A DNA stretch of 64,000 bases, taken from NCBI GenBank assembly GCA_963695505.1, contig CAVOGX010000012.1:138098-202097 (forward strand). The letters run 5' to 3'. Below are positions 8,710 through 17,925 of the stretch, in pieces (within the stretch, counting starts at the first letter, position 1; each line of letters opens with the position of its first letter). This DNA is from JACSRF01 sp963695505. Its GTDB lineage: Bacteria > Chloroflexota > Anaerolineae > Promineifilales > Promineifilaceae. Position numbers and translations under genes: made by a program. Below the pieces are notes generated by a model. That model was not told the DNA's origin, searched no databases, and saw only the letters and a list, made by a program, of their open reading frames with translations.

Positions 8710-9844
8710 GTTAGGCAGGCGGTTTGTGCCCTACTTCAATTATCAACTGGTTACGGCCGTTTCTCCCTGGCAGCGCCGCGAATTTCTGCATCATTGGTGG
8801 CGCATCTACCAGTCTGACCACCGCTGGACGCCACCCGTTTACGCCCATCTGCGCTGGGCCACCAACCCGCTGCTGAATCCCCACCTGGCCCGGCTCCAGC
8901 CCCAATTTCTGCATGTAGAAGCCCTGCACCGCCAGCAGCAAGGCATGCCTCATACTGGACGTATCCCTCTGAACGCATCTTTGACCGAAACGCCCCTGGC
9001 CGCAGGCATTCTGCTGCACGATCCGCGCCGGGCTGACAGGGCTGCCCACCTGGCTCTGGTACACTGCGCCAATGAGGCGGAGGCTTTTGAAACGTTGCTC
9101 TATGCCAGCGCCGAACGCCTGACCGCCGCGGGGATAAGGCGGTTGGTAGCTTTCACCGGTTTGTCTCCTCATTTAGGCAGCGGTCTTCTTACCAATGAAT
9201 GGCATCATGATCCCCCATGGCATACGCCCTACAACCCACCCTACCTGCCAGAGCTAGTAGAAAAGTGGTTGCACCCTTTAACCACAGGGAGCTTGTACCA
9301 CCTGCCTGTACCCGCAGAACTGTCTCCAGTTTCTCAGCCGGCAACATTACGTCCCCTGGATGCAAATCGGCTGGCGCAAGATTTGCTGCCGCTGCTGGAA
9401 ACGGCCGTTTCCACCCCCCATTTTCCCCCGCCAGACCAGGCCGAGGCCGCTTTTTTGCTGCGCTGGCTCGATCCGCGCACCCTTCGAGGCTGGCTGGCCG
9501 AAATCCAAGGACGGCCCGTTGGCTTCCTGCTGCTGCAGCCTGACCTGGGGCCGCGTCTGCGCCAGACCCGGGGAAAGCCAAAATGGCTGCAGCAAATTTG
9601 GCTCAAGTCCCCTCTACGCCCTGTGCGCCAGGGACGGCTGCTTTTGGGGGGCGTATTGCCTGCCTACCGCCGCCAGGGCATCGGACGGCAGCTTTTAAGC
9701 AAGGCGATGGTCGCCGCGCAGGAGCAGGGGTGGCAAAAATTGGTGATAGGGCCAGTGTGGCAGGGGGAAACGGCCGTCAAATTCCTCCTAAATCTGCAAG
9801 CCAAACCCTCCCAAACTTTTCGGTTATATGATTGGAACTTCTAA
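8708..9844 (+). CDS. GNAT-family N-acetyltransferase
   Basis: About 378 residues. The C-terminal third carries the acetyl-CoA-binding motif A of the GNAT fold (GGVLPAYRRQGIGRQLL). The N-terminal two thirds are rich in Trp, Pro and His and may be a second, degenerate GNAT-like half, as in other double-GNAT proteins. The substrate is unknown. The start is uncertain: in-frame TTG codons at 8687 and 8708 overlap the preceding terminator and a GTG lies at 8726; I took TTG 8708, five bases after a GAGG. Two copies of the ACGGCCGT palindrome in the gene encode ETAV-type peptides. Confidence 0.75.
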   Translation: MLGRRFVPYFNYQLVTAVSPWQRREFLHHWWRIYQSDHRWTPPVYAHLRWATNPLLNPHLARLQPQFLHVEALHRQQQGMPHTGRIPLNASLTETPLAAGILLHDPRRADRAAHLALVHCANEAEAFETLLYASAERLTAAGIRRLVAFTGLSPHLGSGLLTNEWHHDPPWHTPYNPPYLPELVEKWLHPLTTGSLYHLPVPAELSPVSQPATLRPLDANRLAQDLLPLLETAVSTPHFPPPDQAEAAFLLRWLDPRTLRGWLAEIQGRPVGFLLLQPDLGPRLRQTRGKPKWLQQIWLKSPLRPVRQGRLLLGGVLPAYRRQGIGRQLLSKAMVAAQEQGWQKLVIGPVWQGETAVKFLLNLQAKPSQTFRLYDWNF

Positions 9845-9904
9845 ATAGGGCATAATACATTCATGCAAGCGTCTACTTCCCCGTACCGAAAAGGAGCGGA
9901 ACAA

Positions 9905-10396
9905 ATGATTTCCGACCAAATGCGTCGACTGTATACCTACAACACCTGGGCCTGGCAGCACGTTTTCAAAAGCATCACCCAGCTTGACAACGAGACCTAT
10001 CTTGCATCCCGCCCCATCTTCCAGCATTCTATCCACAGCCTGCTTGTCCACTGCATGGCCGCCGAAAAGACCTGGTTGGCCCGCTGTCAAGGAGAAAGCC
10101 CCACCAGCCTGCCTGACCCGGCCGATTACCCCGACTTTACGGCCGTTAACCAGGTATGGAGCCACGTTCGGCATGCCTGGGCCAATTACTTGCAGTGGTT
10201 AAGCGATGACGATTGCAAGCAATTAATCAATTATCGCAACACGAGCGGTTCCGCTTACACGCTGCCACTGGCCGACATCTTGCAGCACGTTATCAATCAC
10301 GCGACCGAGCACCGCAGCCAGCTAACCCCCGTTTTGTACGAATTAGGTGTCCCCACCGAGCCTCTCGATTACATGCGTTTTCGGCTGGGTATGTAG
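9905..10396 (+). CDS. DinB-family (YfiT-like) metal-dependent protein
   Basis: About 163 residues of the four-helix DinB fold. The His residues expected to bind a metal are in FQHSIHSLLVHCMAAEKTWL and INHATEHRSQL. Family members include thiol-dependent transferases and damage-inducible proteins, and the substrate here is unknown. The ATG at 9905 has AAGGAG eight to ten bases upstream. The stop is at 10396, immediately followed by the end of the convergent DUF47 gene. Confidence 0.85.
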   Translation: MISDQMRRLYTYNTWAWQHVFKSITQLDNETYLASRPIFQHSIHSLLVHCMAAEKTWLARCQGESPTSLPDPADYPDFTAVNQVWSHVRHAWANYLQWLSDDDCKQLINYRNTSGSAYTLPLADILQHVINHATEHRSQLTPVLYELGVPTEPLDYMRFRLGM

Positions 10397-11032
10397 CTAG
10401 CTCCACTTCACCACAATCTCCAGAACCGTATCCGCTGCCCGGTCTCCCTGGTCGGCAGCATTAGACAAATGGCGCAGCACTTCCCGCGTCTTCAATATTT
10501 CCATCACCCGGGCAATATCTTCTGGCCCCTCAAACAATTTGGCCAGGCTATGCCGGTACACCCCCTCCACCTGGTTCTCTAGCCCTTTTGCCCGCCGCGC
10601 ATGCTCTGACGCCACACCCGGGTGGTCTAACAAGCGGTGCAAGGCTAACAGCAGTTCGTTAGCCATCTCCAGCAGCAGCGCGGTAATTTCCATCACCGCT
10701 TCTGGGGGTTCCAACGCAAATATTTCCAACTCTTCTACAGTGTCATAGATATAATCAATAAAATTGTCGAGGGCACGCGTAAGTGCAAACAAATCTTCCC
10801 GGTCAATGGGCGTAACGAAGGTGTTCAGCAACTCATGCACAAAAATGCGCTCAATTTCATCTGCTTCTTTTTCAAGCTGGCGGGCACGGGTGCTTTTTTT
10901 GTCGCTCTGCTTGCGAATGTATGCTTGCAAAGCTTCTACCACAGCCACCGCATATTCCCCCTGCTCGATGAGCATCGGCATAAAATTGTCCTGCTTCGGT
11001 TTCAAGAACCGCTTCAACCATTCCATCTGCAT
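10397..11032 (-). CDS. DUF47 (PhoU-like) protein, Pit accessory
   Basis: A helical PhoU-like protein of about 211 residues (MEWLKRFLKPKQDNF at the start, DREDLFALTRALDNFIDYIYDTVEE in the middle). DUF47 proteins are normally encoded beside Pit transporters and modulate them, and here the pit gene ends 16 bases upstream on the same strand. The start at 11032 follows GGAGGTG by five bases. Ends of this gene and the convergent DinB gene touch. Confidence 0.9.
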   Translation of the reverse strand: MQMEWLKRFLKPKQDNFMPMLIEQGEYAVAVVEALQAYIRKQSDKKSTRARQLEKEADEIERIFVHELLNTFVTPIDREDLFALTRALDNFIDYIYDTVEELEIFALEPPEAVMEITALLLEMANELLLALHRLLDHPGVASEHARRAKGLENQVEGVYRHSLAKLFEGPEDIARVMEILKTREVLRHLSNAADQGDRAADTVLEIVVKWS

Positions 11033-11048
11033 ATTTTCACCTCCGTCA

Positions 11049-12044
11049 TCAACGGCCGTTTTCCATTGCCACCACGATGACAAAGTAGCTGAGGGCTGCC
11101 AAAATGGCCGAGATAGGGATCGTTAGCACCCAGGCTACGAGCATTTCGTAACCCACCTGCCAGCGCACCTTGCTTACCCGTTCGGCCGTGCCTGCGCCCA
11201 TGATTGACGAACTCATCACCTGGGTGGTGCTTACCGGGCCACCAAACAGGGCGGCTCCTAAAATGATAGCTGCTCCGGCAATTTGTGATACAAACCCGTG
11301 CACCGGGCGGATTTTATAAATGCGTCCACCCAGGGTTTTTATTAGCCGCCACCCGCCCAAGGCCGTGCCTAAGGCAATCATGCCCGCGCTGGCTGCCACA
11401 ACCCAGATAGGCACAGCAAAAGTATCAATCTGTCCTTCCACCAATAAACCCAACGTGATAATGCCCATGGTTTTTTGCGCGTCGTTGGCGCCATGGCTCA
11501 AAGCCAGCCCCACAGAAGTCACCAACTGCGCTTTCTTGAAAAAACGGTTGATGCGTGGCGTTGCCCCGCGGGCCATGAACAGGGTCAGATTCATCAGCAA
11601 ATAACCCACTACGATGCCTAACAGCGGAGAAAGGAACAAGGCCAGAGAAACTTTGATCAACCCGCTGGTTTGAATGGCGTTCAAACCTTCGCTGACGGCC
11701 ACTGCACCTATAACCCCACCCACCAATGCATGGGACGAACTAGATGGAATACCCAGCCACCAGGTTATGAGATTCCAGATGACGGCCGAAACCATTGCGG
11801 CAATGATTACCGGCATGGTGACGTGTTCAGGATCGGCCAGCCCCTTCCCGATGGTTTCGGCCACCGCCACGCCAAAGAGAAACGGGCCTGCAAAATGGGC
11901 TAAAGCGGCTAACAGCAGGATGCGGCGTGGAGCCAGGGCACGAGAGGCAATGGGCGTGGCCACGATGTTGGAACTGTCGTGGAAACCATTGAGAAAATCG
12001 AAAAGTAAAGCGCTGGCCAGCAGCGCGGCAAAGGTCAAGCTCAT
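11049..12044 (-). CDS. pit: Pit-family inorganic phosphate permease
   Basis: 331 residues with about ten hydrophobic segments. The two PHO4 signature repeats are visible: DFLNGFHDSSNIVAT near the N-terminus and ALSHGANDAQKTMGI in the second half. It imports phosphate (as metal-phosphate) using the ion gradient. AAGGTG lies upstream of the ATG at 12044. The gene is the first of a two-gene unit with DUF47. A promoter and a TTAACA direct repeat sit in front of it. Confidence 0.93.
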   Translation of the reverse strand: MSLTFAALLASALLFDFLNGFHDSSNIVATPIASRALAPRRILLLAALAHFAGPFLFGVAVAETIGKGLADPEHVTMPVIIAAMVSAVIWNLITWWLGIPSSSSHALVGGVIGAVAVSEGLNAIQTSGLIKVSLALFLSPLLGIVVGYLLMNLTLFMARGATPRINRFFKKAQLVTSVGLALSHGANDAQKTMGIITLGLLVEGQIDTFAVPIWVVAASAGMIALGTALGGWRLIKTLGGRIYKIRPVHGFVSQIAGAAIILGAALFGGPVSTTQVMSSSIMGAGTAERVSKVRWQVGYEMLVAWVLTIPISAILAALSYFVIVVAMENGR

Positions 12045-12058
12045 AATTCACCTTACTG

Positions 12059-12075
12059 TTAACAAATTGTTAACA
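12059..12075 (-). promoter_or_regulatory. TTAACA direct repeat (Pho-box-like) before pit
   Basis: Two copies of TTAACA spaced 11 bp start to start, matching the PhoP-box pattern known from Bacillus. The same sequence is also palindromic. It lies downstream of the apparent promoter (12088-12117), between it and the ribosome site, so it would act as an operator or leader element rather than a -35 activator site. Confidence 0.4.
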
Positions 12076-12087
12076 AAAAGGGTGAGC

Positions 12088-12117
12088 AGTATAACAGGGC
12101 GTAAGGGGAAAAAGCAA
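12088..12117 (-). promoter_or_regulatory. Putative sigma70 promoter of pit
   Basis: Minus-strand TTGCTT and TATACT separated by 18 bases. Transcription would start near 12081, about 37 bases before the start codon. Confidence 0.5.
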
Positions 12118-12183
12118 GCGTTTAGCCAGTGATTGGGCCACGGACCATTGCTTTTTGGCCCGGGTGGGTACAATTGGCAGGTC

Positions 12184-15156
12184 ATGGATAAAAAACTGCG
12201 CATGGGAATCACCTGGGTAGGATTGCTGGCAGCCTTTTTTGTGACCGGCCTGGCAGCGACGCGGCTGGTTTATGAGGCGGCTTTTCCGCATTGGCTGTGG
12301 CTGGCACGGCCGTTTCCCGCCATACTCTATCGCCCTCGCCCTCACTGTCCTGGCCACCCGCGCCATCCGTCAAGTATCGCCTGTCTTGCCTCTCCTGCTC
12401 AACCTGCTGTGGCTCTTCGACCCCACCGTTGACCTGATCCGCAGTCGTCTCATTTTCGCCGCCAGCTTGTGGTTGGCGCTGCTGCTGGGGTTTTTTTATC
12501 ACCAAGAGACAAAGCAAGAAATGGAACAAAGAAGTACATGGCCGACTGGCTTTATTCCTCATTCCTCATTCCTCATTCCTCTTTTTTCTATGGCTGGTTC
12601 TGGCTCCCATCTACCTGCTGACCCTGGGGCGCACCGTTGGTCGGGCCGATACCTTTGAGTTTCAGGTGGTGGCGCCGCAGTTGGGCATTGCCCATCCTAC
12701 CGGCTACCCGCTTTATTTGCTGCTGGGCAAGCTGTGGACGGAGCTCATTCCCTTTGGCACGGTGGCGTGGCGGCTAAATGTGGGAACGGCCGTTTACGCC
12801 CTCCTTGCTGCCACGTTCATTTACCTTACCGGGGCGCGGCTGCTGCGCCGACCCGTTCCCGCTCTCCTCGCCGCCCTCGCTTTGGGCATCACCCCCACCT
12901 TTTGGAGCCAGGCCGTTGAAGCAGAAGTGTACACCCTGCATGCCCTCATCATCAGCGTGGCGCTGTGGGTAATGGTGAAAATTGGAGACTGGAGACTGGA
13001 GATTAGAGATTGGAAATTGATAGGGTTAGCGTTTTTGTTGGGGTTAGGCTTGACCAATCACTTGACAACGCTTTTCTTATTCCCGCCCGCCGCCATTATT
13101 CTTCTAACTGCCCTTTACCACAGCCGCAAACAGTCTCTAATCTCCAATCTCCAATCCCTCCTCAAACTCTTATTTGCCTTTCTCGCCCCCCTCAGCCTCT
13201 ACGCCTACCTGCCCCTGCGCTGGCAGGCGGTCAATGGCGAGCCCATGGGCTGGGCGCGCTTTGTAGATTGGGTGATAGGCGGCCGTTTTCAGGGCGCGCT
13301 GCAGTGGCGTGCCTGGCTGGACGACCCCACCCGCTACGAAATTGTGGGGCGGCTGTTCCTGGATAATTGGGGTTGGGTAAATCTAGGCCTGGCAGGCATC
13401 GGCTTCATTTACCTGATGGTGCAGCAGCGCCGCGCCGCCCTGCTGCTCTTTGTCACCTGGTTGGGCTTCACTTTCTACGCCCTCAACTACTACGTCCCCG
13501 ACCTCAACGTCTTTCTGATGGGCGCGCACGTCGTCGTGGCGCTGTGGTGGGCAGCAGGCGCAACGGCGATTTTTGATGTCGGATGTCGGATGTCGGATTT
13601 TGAATTATGCCTTACCGCCCAATCTCTAGTCTCCAGTCTCCTATTCCTGCCCATTTTGCTCCTGGCCATTGCCACCTGGCCCCAGGTAGACCGTTCGCGG
13701 GCGGATGGGTTGACGCAGTGGGGCACGGCCGTTCTCAACCTACCCCTTGCTCCAAACAGCGCCATCCTGGCCGACAGCGAGAAAATTGCGCCGCTGTACT
13801 ACTTACAGCAGGCCGAGGGCCTGCGCCCCGACCTGGACATCATGGTGCTGCCCGATGAGGCCGCCTACCGTGCGGAGCTGGAAGCGCGAGTTGCCGCCGG
13901 GCAGACTGTGTACCTGGCCCGCTATTTGCCGGGGCTGGAAGGCGTTTACCATTTGCGCGCTGTGGGGCCGCTAACCGAGGTCAGCACAAAGCCACTAGAT
14001 AGCTTGCCCGCGTCAGCCATTCCCGCCAACCTCCGCTTTGGCCCACTGCGGTTGATTGGCTATGAAGGTAGCGGTTGAGAGTGCGTATGCGTCGCGCACG
14101 GCGGCCATTACATTCTACTGGCAGGCCGCCGCACCACCGGCAGCAGTTCTGGTACGTGTACGTACGCTGGCAGGGGCAGCCGCCGCTGAATGCCAGCGGG
14201 CAGCATCCGGCCAACGACGACTACCCCACCCTGGCCTGGCGCGCCGAAGAGATTGTGCCCGACTTTTACCTGCTGCCCCACCCCATCAGCGCCGCGCCGC
14301 AAAGGCTGGCGGTGCAGGTTGCCGTTGCGCCGCCCTTCACCCCAGAGGCAGAACTGACCTGGCAAACGGTGACCACGCTGGCGTTGCCCGCAACGGGAAC
14401 TTTGGATTTGGCACGGCCGTATCGCATCCAGCTTGGCCCGGCCACCCTCAGCGGGGCGCAGTTCCCTACCCAAATTCGGCCGCAAACGGCTCTGCCCGTG
14501 CTGCTTACGGGTTCCGGTGAGCGGTTATCAGTCATCGGTAATCAATTATCGGTGGCCAGTGACCAGCAACCAGCAACCAATCTCCAATCTCTAATCTCTT
14601 ACGAAGTTGTGTTTGATGGTCTGGGGAACGGCCGTTTCCCCCTCATCGTGCAGGGAACGCCGGGGCAGGTGGTGTGCGGCTGGCTGCAAACCGGGCGTCG
14701 ATGCCTGCACACTGGGCACGGTCGAAGTCAGCGGCGTGCCGTTGCCGGAGAGCGCGACCAACTTCGACGACAAAATCGCCCTGCTGGACATTGCCATTCC
14801 CGAACACGCGGCTGCAAGCGGGCGGGCTACTGCCTCTTACGCTAACGTGGCAAGGGCTGGCCCCGCTGGCGGAAGATTACACCGTCTTTGTGCAGGTGCT
14901 AGACGCCAACGACCGCATTGTGGGGCAGGTGGACGCCTGGCCGGTGCAGGGCACGCACCCCACCAGCCAATGGACGCCCGGCGAAACCATCAGCGACCCG
15001 TACACCGTGCCGCTTGACCCCGACCTGCCGCCGGGCGAATACCGCCTGATTGTCGGCTGGTACCTGCTGGCCGACCTGCGCCGCCTGCCCGTTTTGGATG
15101 CGGCCGGCTCGCCGGTGGATGATAGAGTGGTAGTAGAAGGATTGGTACGGCCGTAG
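12184..15156 (+). CDS. DUF2723-type membrane glycosyltransferase, multiple frameshifts
   Basis: Reconstructed across at least six frame breaks (about 12330, 12600, 14062, 14135, 14695, 14810). The catalytic membrane part has the DUF2723 hallmark GRADTFEFQVVAPQLGIAHP then TGYPLYLLLGKLW, followed by many hydrophobic helices; DUF2723 proteins resemble protein O-mannosyltransferases. The last 350 residues form beta-sandwich modules (for example TVFVQVLDANDRIVG and GEYRLIVGWY) also found in the glycosyltransferases at 29094 and 34480. Several 7-bp tandem repeat tracts lie inside the reading frame and are translated (for example GDWRLEIRDWKL). Either the assembly is poor here or the gene is decaying. 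The exact start (ATG 12184) is plausible but has a weak ribosome site. Confidence 0.7.
12552..12582. repeat. Heptamer tandem repeat (ATTCCTC)n
   Basis: Four near-perfect copies of a 7-bp unit inside the glycosyltransferase gene, close to one of its frame breaks. Confidence 0.8.
12981..13160. repeat. Heptamer tracts (GGAGATT-type) in coding sequence
   Basis: At 12981-13020 units such as GGAGACT and GGAGATT repeat with a 7-bp period. At 13133-13160 the complementary type (TCCAATC/TCTAATC) appears. Both are in frame and translated. Confidence 0.75.
13574..13642. repeat. Heptamer tracts GATGTCG and TCTCCAG types
   Basis: Three to four copies of GATGTCG (13574-13602), followed by a short TCTAGTC/TCCAGTC tract (13619-13642), in the same glycosyltransferase gene. 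Confidence 0.7.
14521..14600. repeat. Long mixed heptamer tract
   Basis: About ten consecutive 7-bp units drifting from ATCGGTA-type through CCAGCAA to CCAATCT and CTAATCT. It lies in the linker region of the glycosyltransferase beta-domains and is in frame. Confidence 0.75.
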
Positions 15157-15159
15157 CCG

Positions 15160-15957
15160 TCACCCCACCACCCACGCCCCATACCCTACAACCCGATCCT
15201 TTGGCCCAGCGGTATCCCCAGAATTGCGCAAATCCAGCAGGTGTGTGTGCAGCCCGTGCTGCCGCGCCGCGTGCAGCAGCCCACCAATGGGGATGCGCCC
15301 GCAGGCAGAATTTTCACCCAATGCTGCCGGATTTAGCTGCTGGATGGCAACGGCCGTTTCCTCATCCATCTTCTTTGCCGCCCGGTAATCCAGGTAATGA
15401 CTCAAATCCGAACTGATCACGACGAGTGTTTCTGCACCGCCCCACAGCCGCTCTAGCACCTCAGCCACCTCTGTGGGCTTTGCATCCCCCACCACCAGCG
15501 GCACCAGCTTAAAATCCAACCCCAGCGTCATTTGCAAAAAGGGTAGATGCACCTCCAGGCCGTGTTCACGGCCGTGCGCGGCGTCCAATACACGCACCTG
15601 CGGCAGCGGCAAAATCTGGATGATAGCATCCTGGTTGACTGCCACTTCCCCTAGCGGCGTGGCAAAGGCATCGGCGCTGCAGGCAGCCAGGCCATGCAGG
15701 TACATGGTGTGCGCCGGACCGAGCAGCAGCACCCGTGTGACCTGCCCGCGCAGCGGAGCCACTTGCACGTAGGCGGACCCGGCAATGGGACCGGAATAGA
15801 TGTAACCGGCATGGGGGGCAATGATGGCCTTGGGGGTGACAAGGGGCGTTGGGGGGGAAACGGCCGTTTCGATAAATCCTTGCACCATCTCTTGCAAACG
15901 GTGCGTGTTCGCGGGGTAAAAGGTACCGGCCACAGCCGGTTGGCGTGTGTAATACAT
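15160..15957 (-). CDS. amrB: AmmeMemoRadiSam system protein B (MEMO1 family)
   Basis: 265 residues of the MEMO family: IIAPHAGYIYSGPIAGSAY at the N-terminal core, LLLGPAHTMYLHG, GREHGLEVHLPFL, VVISSDLSHYLDY, and a C-terminal GPKDRVVGYGAW. The family is related to extradiol dioxygenases. In bacteria it occurs with AMMECR1 (A) and a radical SAM enzyme (S), whose shared function is not settled. The radical SAM member is at 21907 in this window; the A member is not visible. The gene converges on the upstream glycosyltransferase (ends 3 bp apart). Confidence 0.92.
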   Translation of the reverse strand: MYYTRQPAVAGTFYPANTHRLQEMVQGFIETAVSPPTPLVTPKAIIAPHAGYIYSGPIAGSAYVQVAPLRGQVTRVLLLGPAHTMYLHGLAACSADAFATPLGEVAVNQDAIIQILPLPQVRVLDAAHGREHGLEVHLPFLQMTLGLDFKLVPLVVGDAKPTEVAEVLERLWGGAETLVVISSDLSHYLDYRAAKKMDEETAVAIQQLNPAALGENSACGRIPIGGLLHAARQHGLHTHLLDLRNSGDTAGPKDRVVGYGAWVVG

Positions 15958-16089
15958 GACTCCCTCAATTTGTCATTTATAAACGGATCTGACAAGCCTC
16001 AATCTTAAGAAGCGATCAAAATTGGCGTCGATCAGACCCTGTTGTTCAGTCACCTCTTAAGAATAGCATATTACAATAACCTTCGGGCA

Positions 16090-16097
16090 GCTGGCTG
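16090..16097. repeat. Target-site duplication, left copy
   Basis: GCTGGCTG, identical to 17586-17593 on the other side of the ISKra4 element. Confidence 0.8.
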
Positions 16098-17585
16098 GGG
16101 AGCAGTAAAAACTCGTTAGATGGCAAAAGGTAATGAGGCCTGATCATACACGACCTCTTTCCACTGCCCGCTGAGCCATACAGCTCGGGCTTTTGCCACC
16201 CAGCGAGGCCTCCTTCTTCCAACCATTGTGCGCCAGAACGCTTCAGACGCATGGCGCCGATTTGTTTACAGCCACTTTCCACGGTGCCGCTGCCGATGAA
16301 ATAACCTTGCTTCCGAAAATGAGCATAATCCATGCGCGCCAGATTGTTTTGAAAATAAGTGGCGGCGGTGGCGGCTGGCTCTGCCGCCGGGGCATGGTCG
16401 GCCAAGGCCGCACACTGATCAATCACCGTTTGGGTGCGACTGTGCCATAAGTGTTCCTTCATCGTAGTCAGCCACGCTGCTTGCGTGGCTTCCTCTGGAA
16501 ATAAGGCTTGGGCGATAGGTGTCAGATACTCGACCGCATGATACCAGTCCAGAATTTGAATTGCCTGAGGAAAGTTGTCCTCAATCAAGCGCCAGATCCA
16601 TTTGGCGCCATCACAGACAAAGATCAGCTCCTGGGCGCGGTCGGCCAGATAATGACATCCGGTGGCCCACAACAAGGTCGAAAACGACTCGGCTTCCTGG
16701 ATGTCACAATGATAGCGGATATCGGTGGCTTTCAAGGCCTCTAATTCTCCCACCCGCGCTTTGTAGCGGGAGGGCCACTGCCGGGCGGAGAGGGGGCTGA
16801 CCTCATACCAACAAATCGTTTTCAACTCTCGCCACTCTGTCTGGGTCGGCACCATCACGCCGTCTATCGACCCATACAACCGCCTGGGTGCCGGCTCTTC
16901 TTGCCGGGCCGGGTCATTCATATAATGATGCCAATCACTCAGCTTTTTCCATTTTGTCTCGAGTGCTTCCTGTTTTTGTCCCACCCACTGGGCCGCTTTA
17001 CGAATGCTGTTATCACTGATTTCCAACAACAATAACTCTTTGGCCAACCGGGCCGCTTCGTCAAAGGACGTTTGGACCCCCAATAAGGCCAATAACGGCT
17101 TTAAGCCCTGGCTTACTTCTCCGGGCTTGATCTGCATCTGGGTGTCCAATGGCTTGGTACCGGTCTGGCAATGGTCACATAGATAATAGCTGCGCTTGTA
17201 TTGCACCCGCCCAAAGACCGTGATCACCATCCCCTGCCGCCGGCAGCGATAGCGGGCTTTGTGCTGACAGGTACAGCGGATGCTGGGGGCGACCTGGGTC
17301 ACTCTTTCCCAAGACTTGTCCCAATGCTTGTCTCCCCACTTCCTGCAACATCTGCCTCATACTCTGTTCAATCTCGCCGAGGGTCACACTTTCTTCTTCT
17401 TGCACATAGGTCACAACCAGGTCGCTTAACATGTTCGCAATTTGCGCCACACCTTCTTTCACCAGCTTTGTGTTAAAATCCATTTTCAGCCTCCTTGTGA
17501 TTTCGTTTTGGTTTTGGTACCTATAACAAAATCACAAGAGGCTCTTTTTGTCCAACTTTTTTCTTTACGGGTTTTTACTACACCC
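16098..17585 (-). mobile_element. ISKra4-family insertion sequence with 8-bp target duplication
   Basis: 1488 bp. The ends are inverted repeats: GGGAGCAGTAAAAACTCG at the left and, on the other strand, GGGTGTAGTAAAAACCCG at the right (15 of 18 match). The element is flanked by the direct repeat GCTGGCTG at 16090-16097 and 17586-17593. It carries one transposase gene on the minus strand. It sits between amrB and the subtilase in non-coding DNA and breaks no visible gene. It contains no ACGGCCGT palindrome. Confidence 0.88.
16116..17483 (-). CDS. ISKra4-family transposase, two frameshifts
   Basis: Reconstructed length about 455 residues. Landmarks: two Cys pairs in a zinc-ribbon-like segment (RCTCQHKARYRC, YYLCDHCQTG), the DDE-type pieces LYGSIDGVMVP, FVCDGAKWIW and DWYHAVEYL, and GSGTVESGCKQIGAMRLKRSGAQW near the C-terminus. 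Frame breaks occur near 17300 and near 16199; after correction the C-terminus reads VWLSGQWKEVVYDQASLPFAI and stops just inside the left inverted repeat, as expected. Whether the breaks are real inactivation or assembly error cannot be told from the sequence. Confidence 0.85.
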
Positions 17586-17593
17586 GCTGGCTG
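17586..17593. repeat. Target-site duplication, right copy
   Basis: GCTGGCTG, identical to 16090-16097. Confidence 0.8.
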
Positions 17594-17805
17594 CAATATT
17601 TGTGCATGCAATTAGAGTTATTGTATAATTTTTTTGCGTTTACCCTCTTCTAGGCAATGTTAATTGCTGTTCTACACTATCTGCAGGAAGAGGCAGAGAT
17701 ATCAAACCAAAGATGCGCAACATTCCACAAGCTATCCACTCAAATCGATGCAGTCATTGTCTGATAAGGAAATCGTTATAAAGGGGGTGGTAATCAAAGA
17801 ATAAA

Positions 17806-17834
17806 TTGACCCATTGTTCTGTTTCCCATCATAA
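17806..17834 (+). promoter_or_regulatory. Putative promoter of the subtilase
   Basis: TTGACC and TCATAA are 17 bases apart, about 90 bases before the start codon. The rest of the 17594-17925 gap holds AT-rich DNA and one ACGGCCGT copy at 17835, and no gene. Confidence 0.45.
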
Positions 17835-17925
17835 ACGGCCGTAGTTGTGGCAAAGTTTAAAACTTTACCGCACATTACAAAACGGCCAGTTCACCACTTT
17901 AACCATTTTCTTGAGGAGGAAAAAC

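Noticed and set aside
12552..14600. Short repeats considered as a CRISPR array
   Set aside because: Units are 7 bp, contiguous, degenerate and without spacers; no cas genes are present.
17173..17310. Programmed frameshift in the ISKra4 transposase
   Set aside because: A second break occurs near the C-terminus and many non-IS genes have similar breaks, so a programmed event is not needed to explain it.
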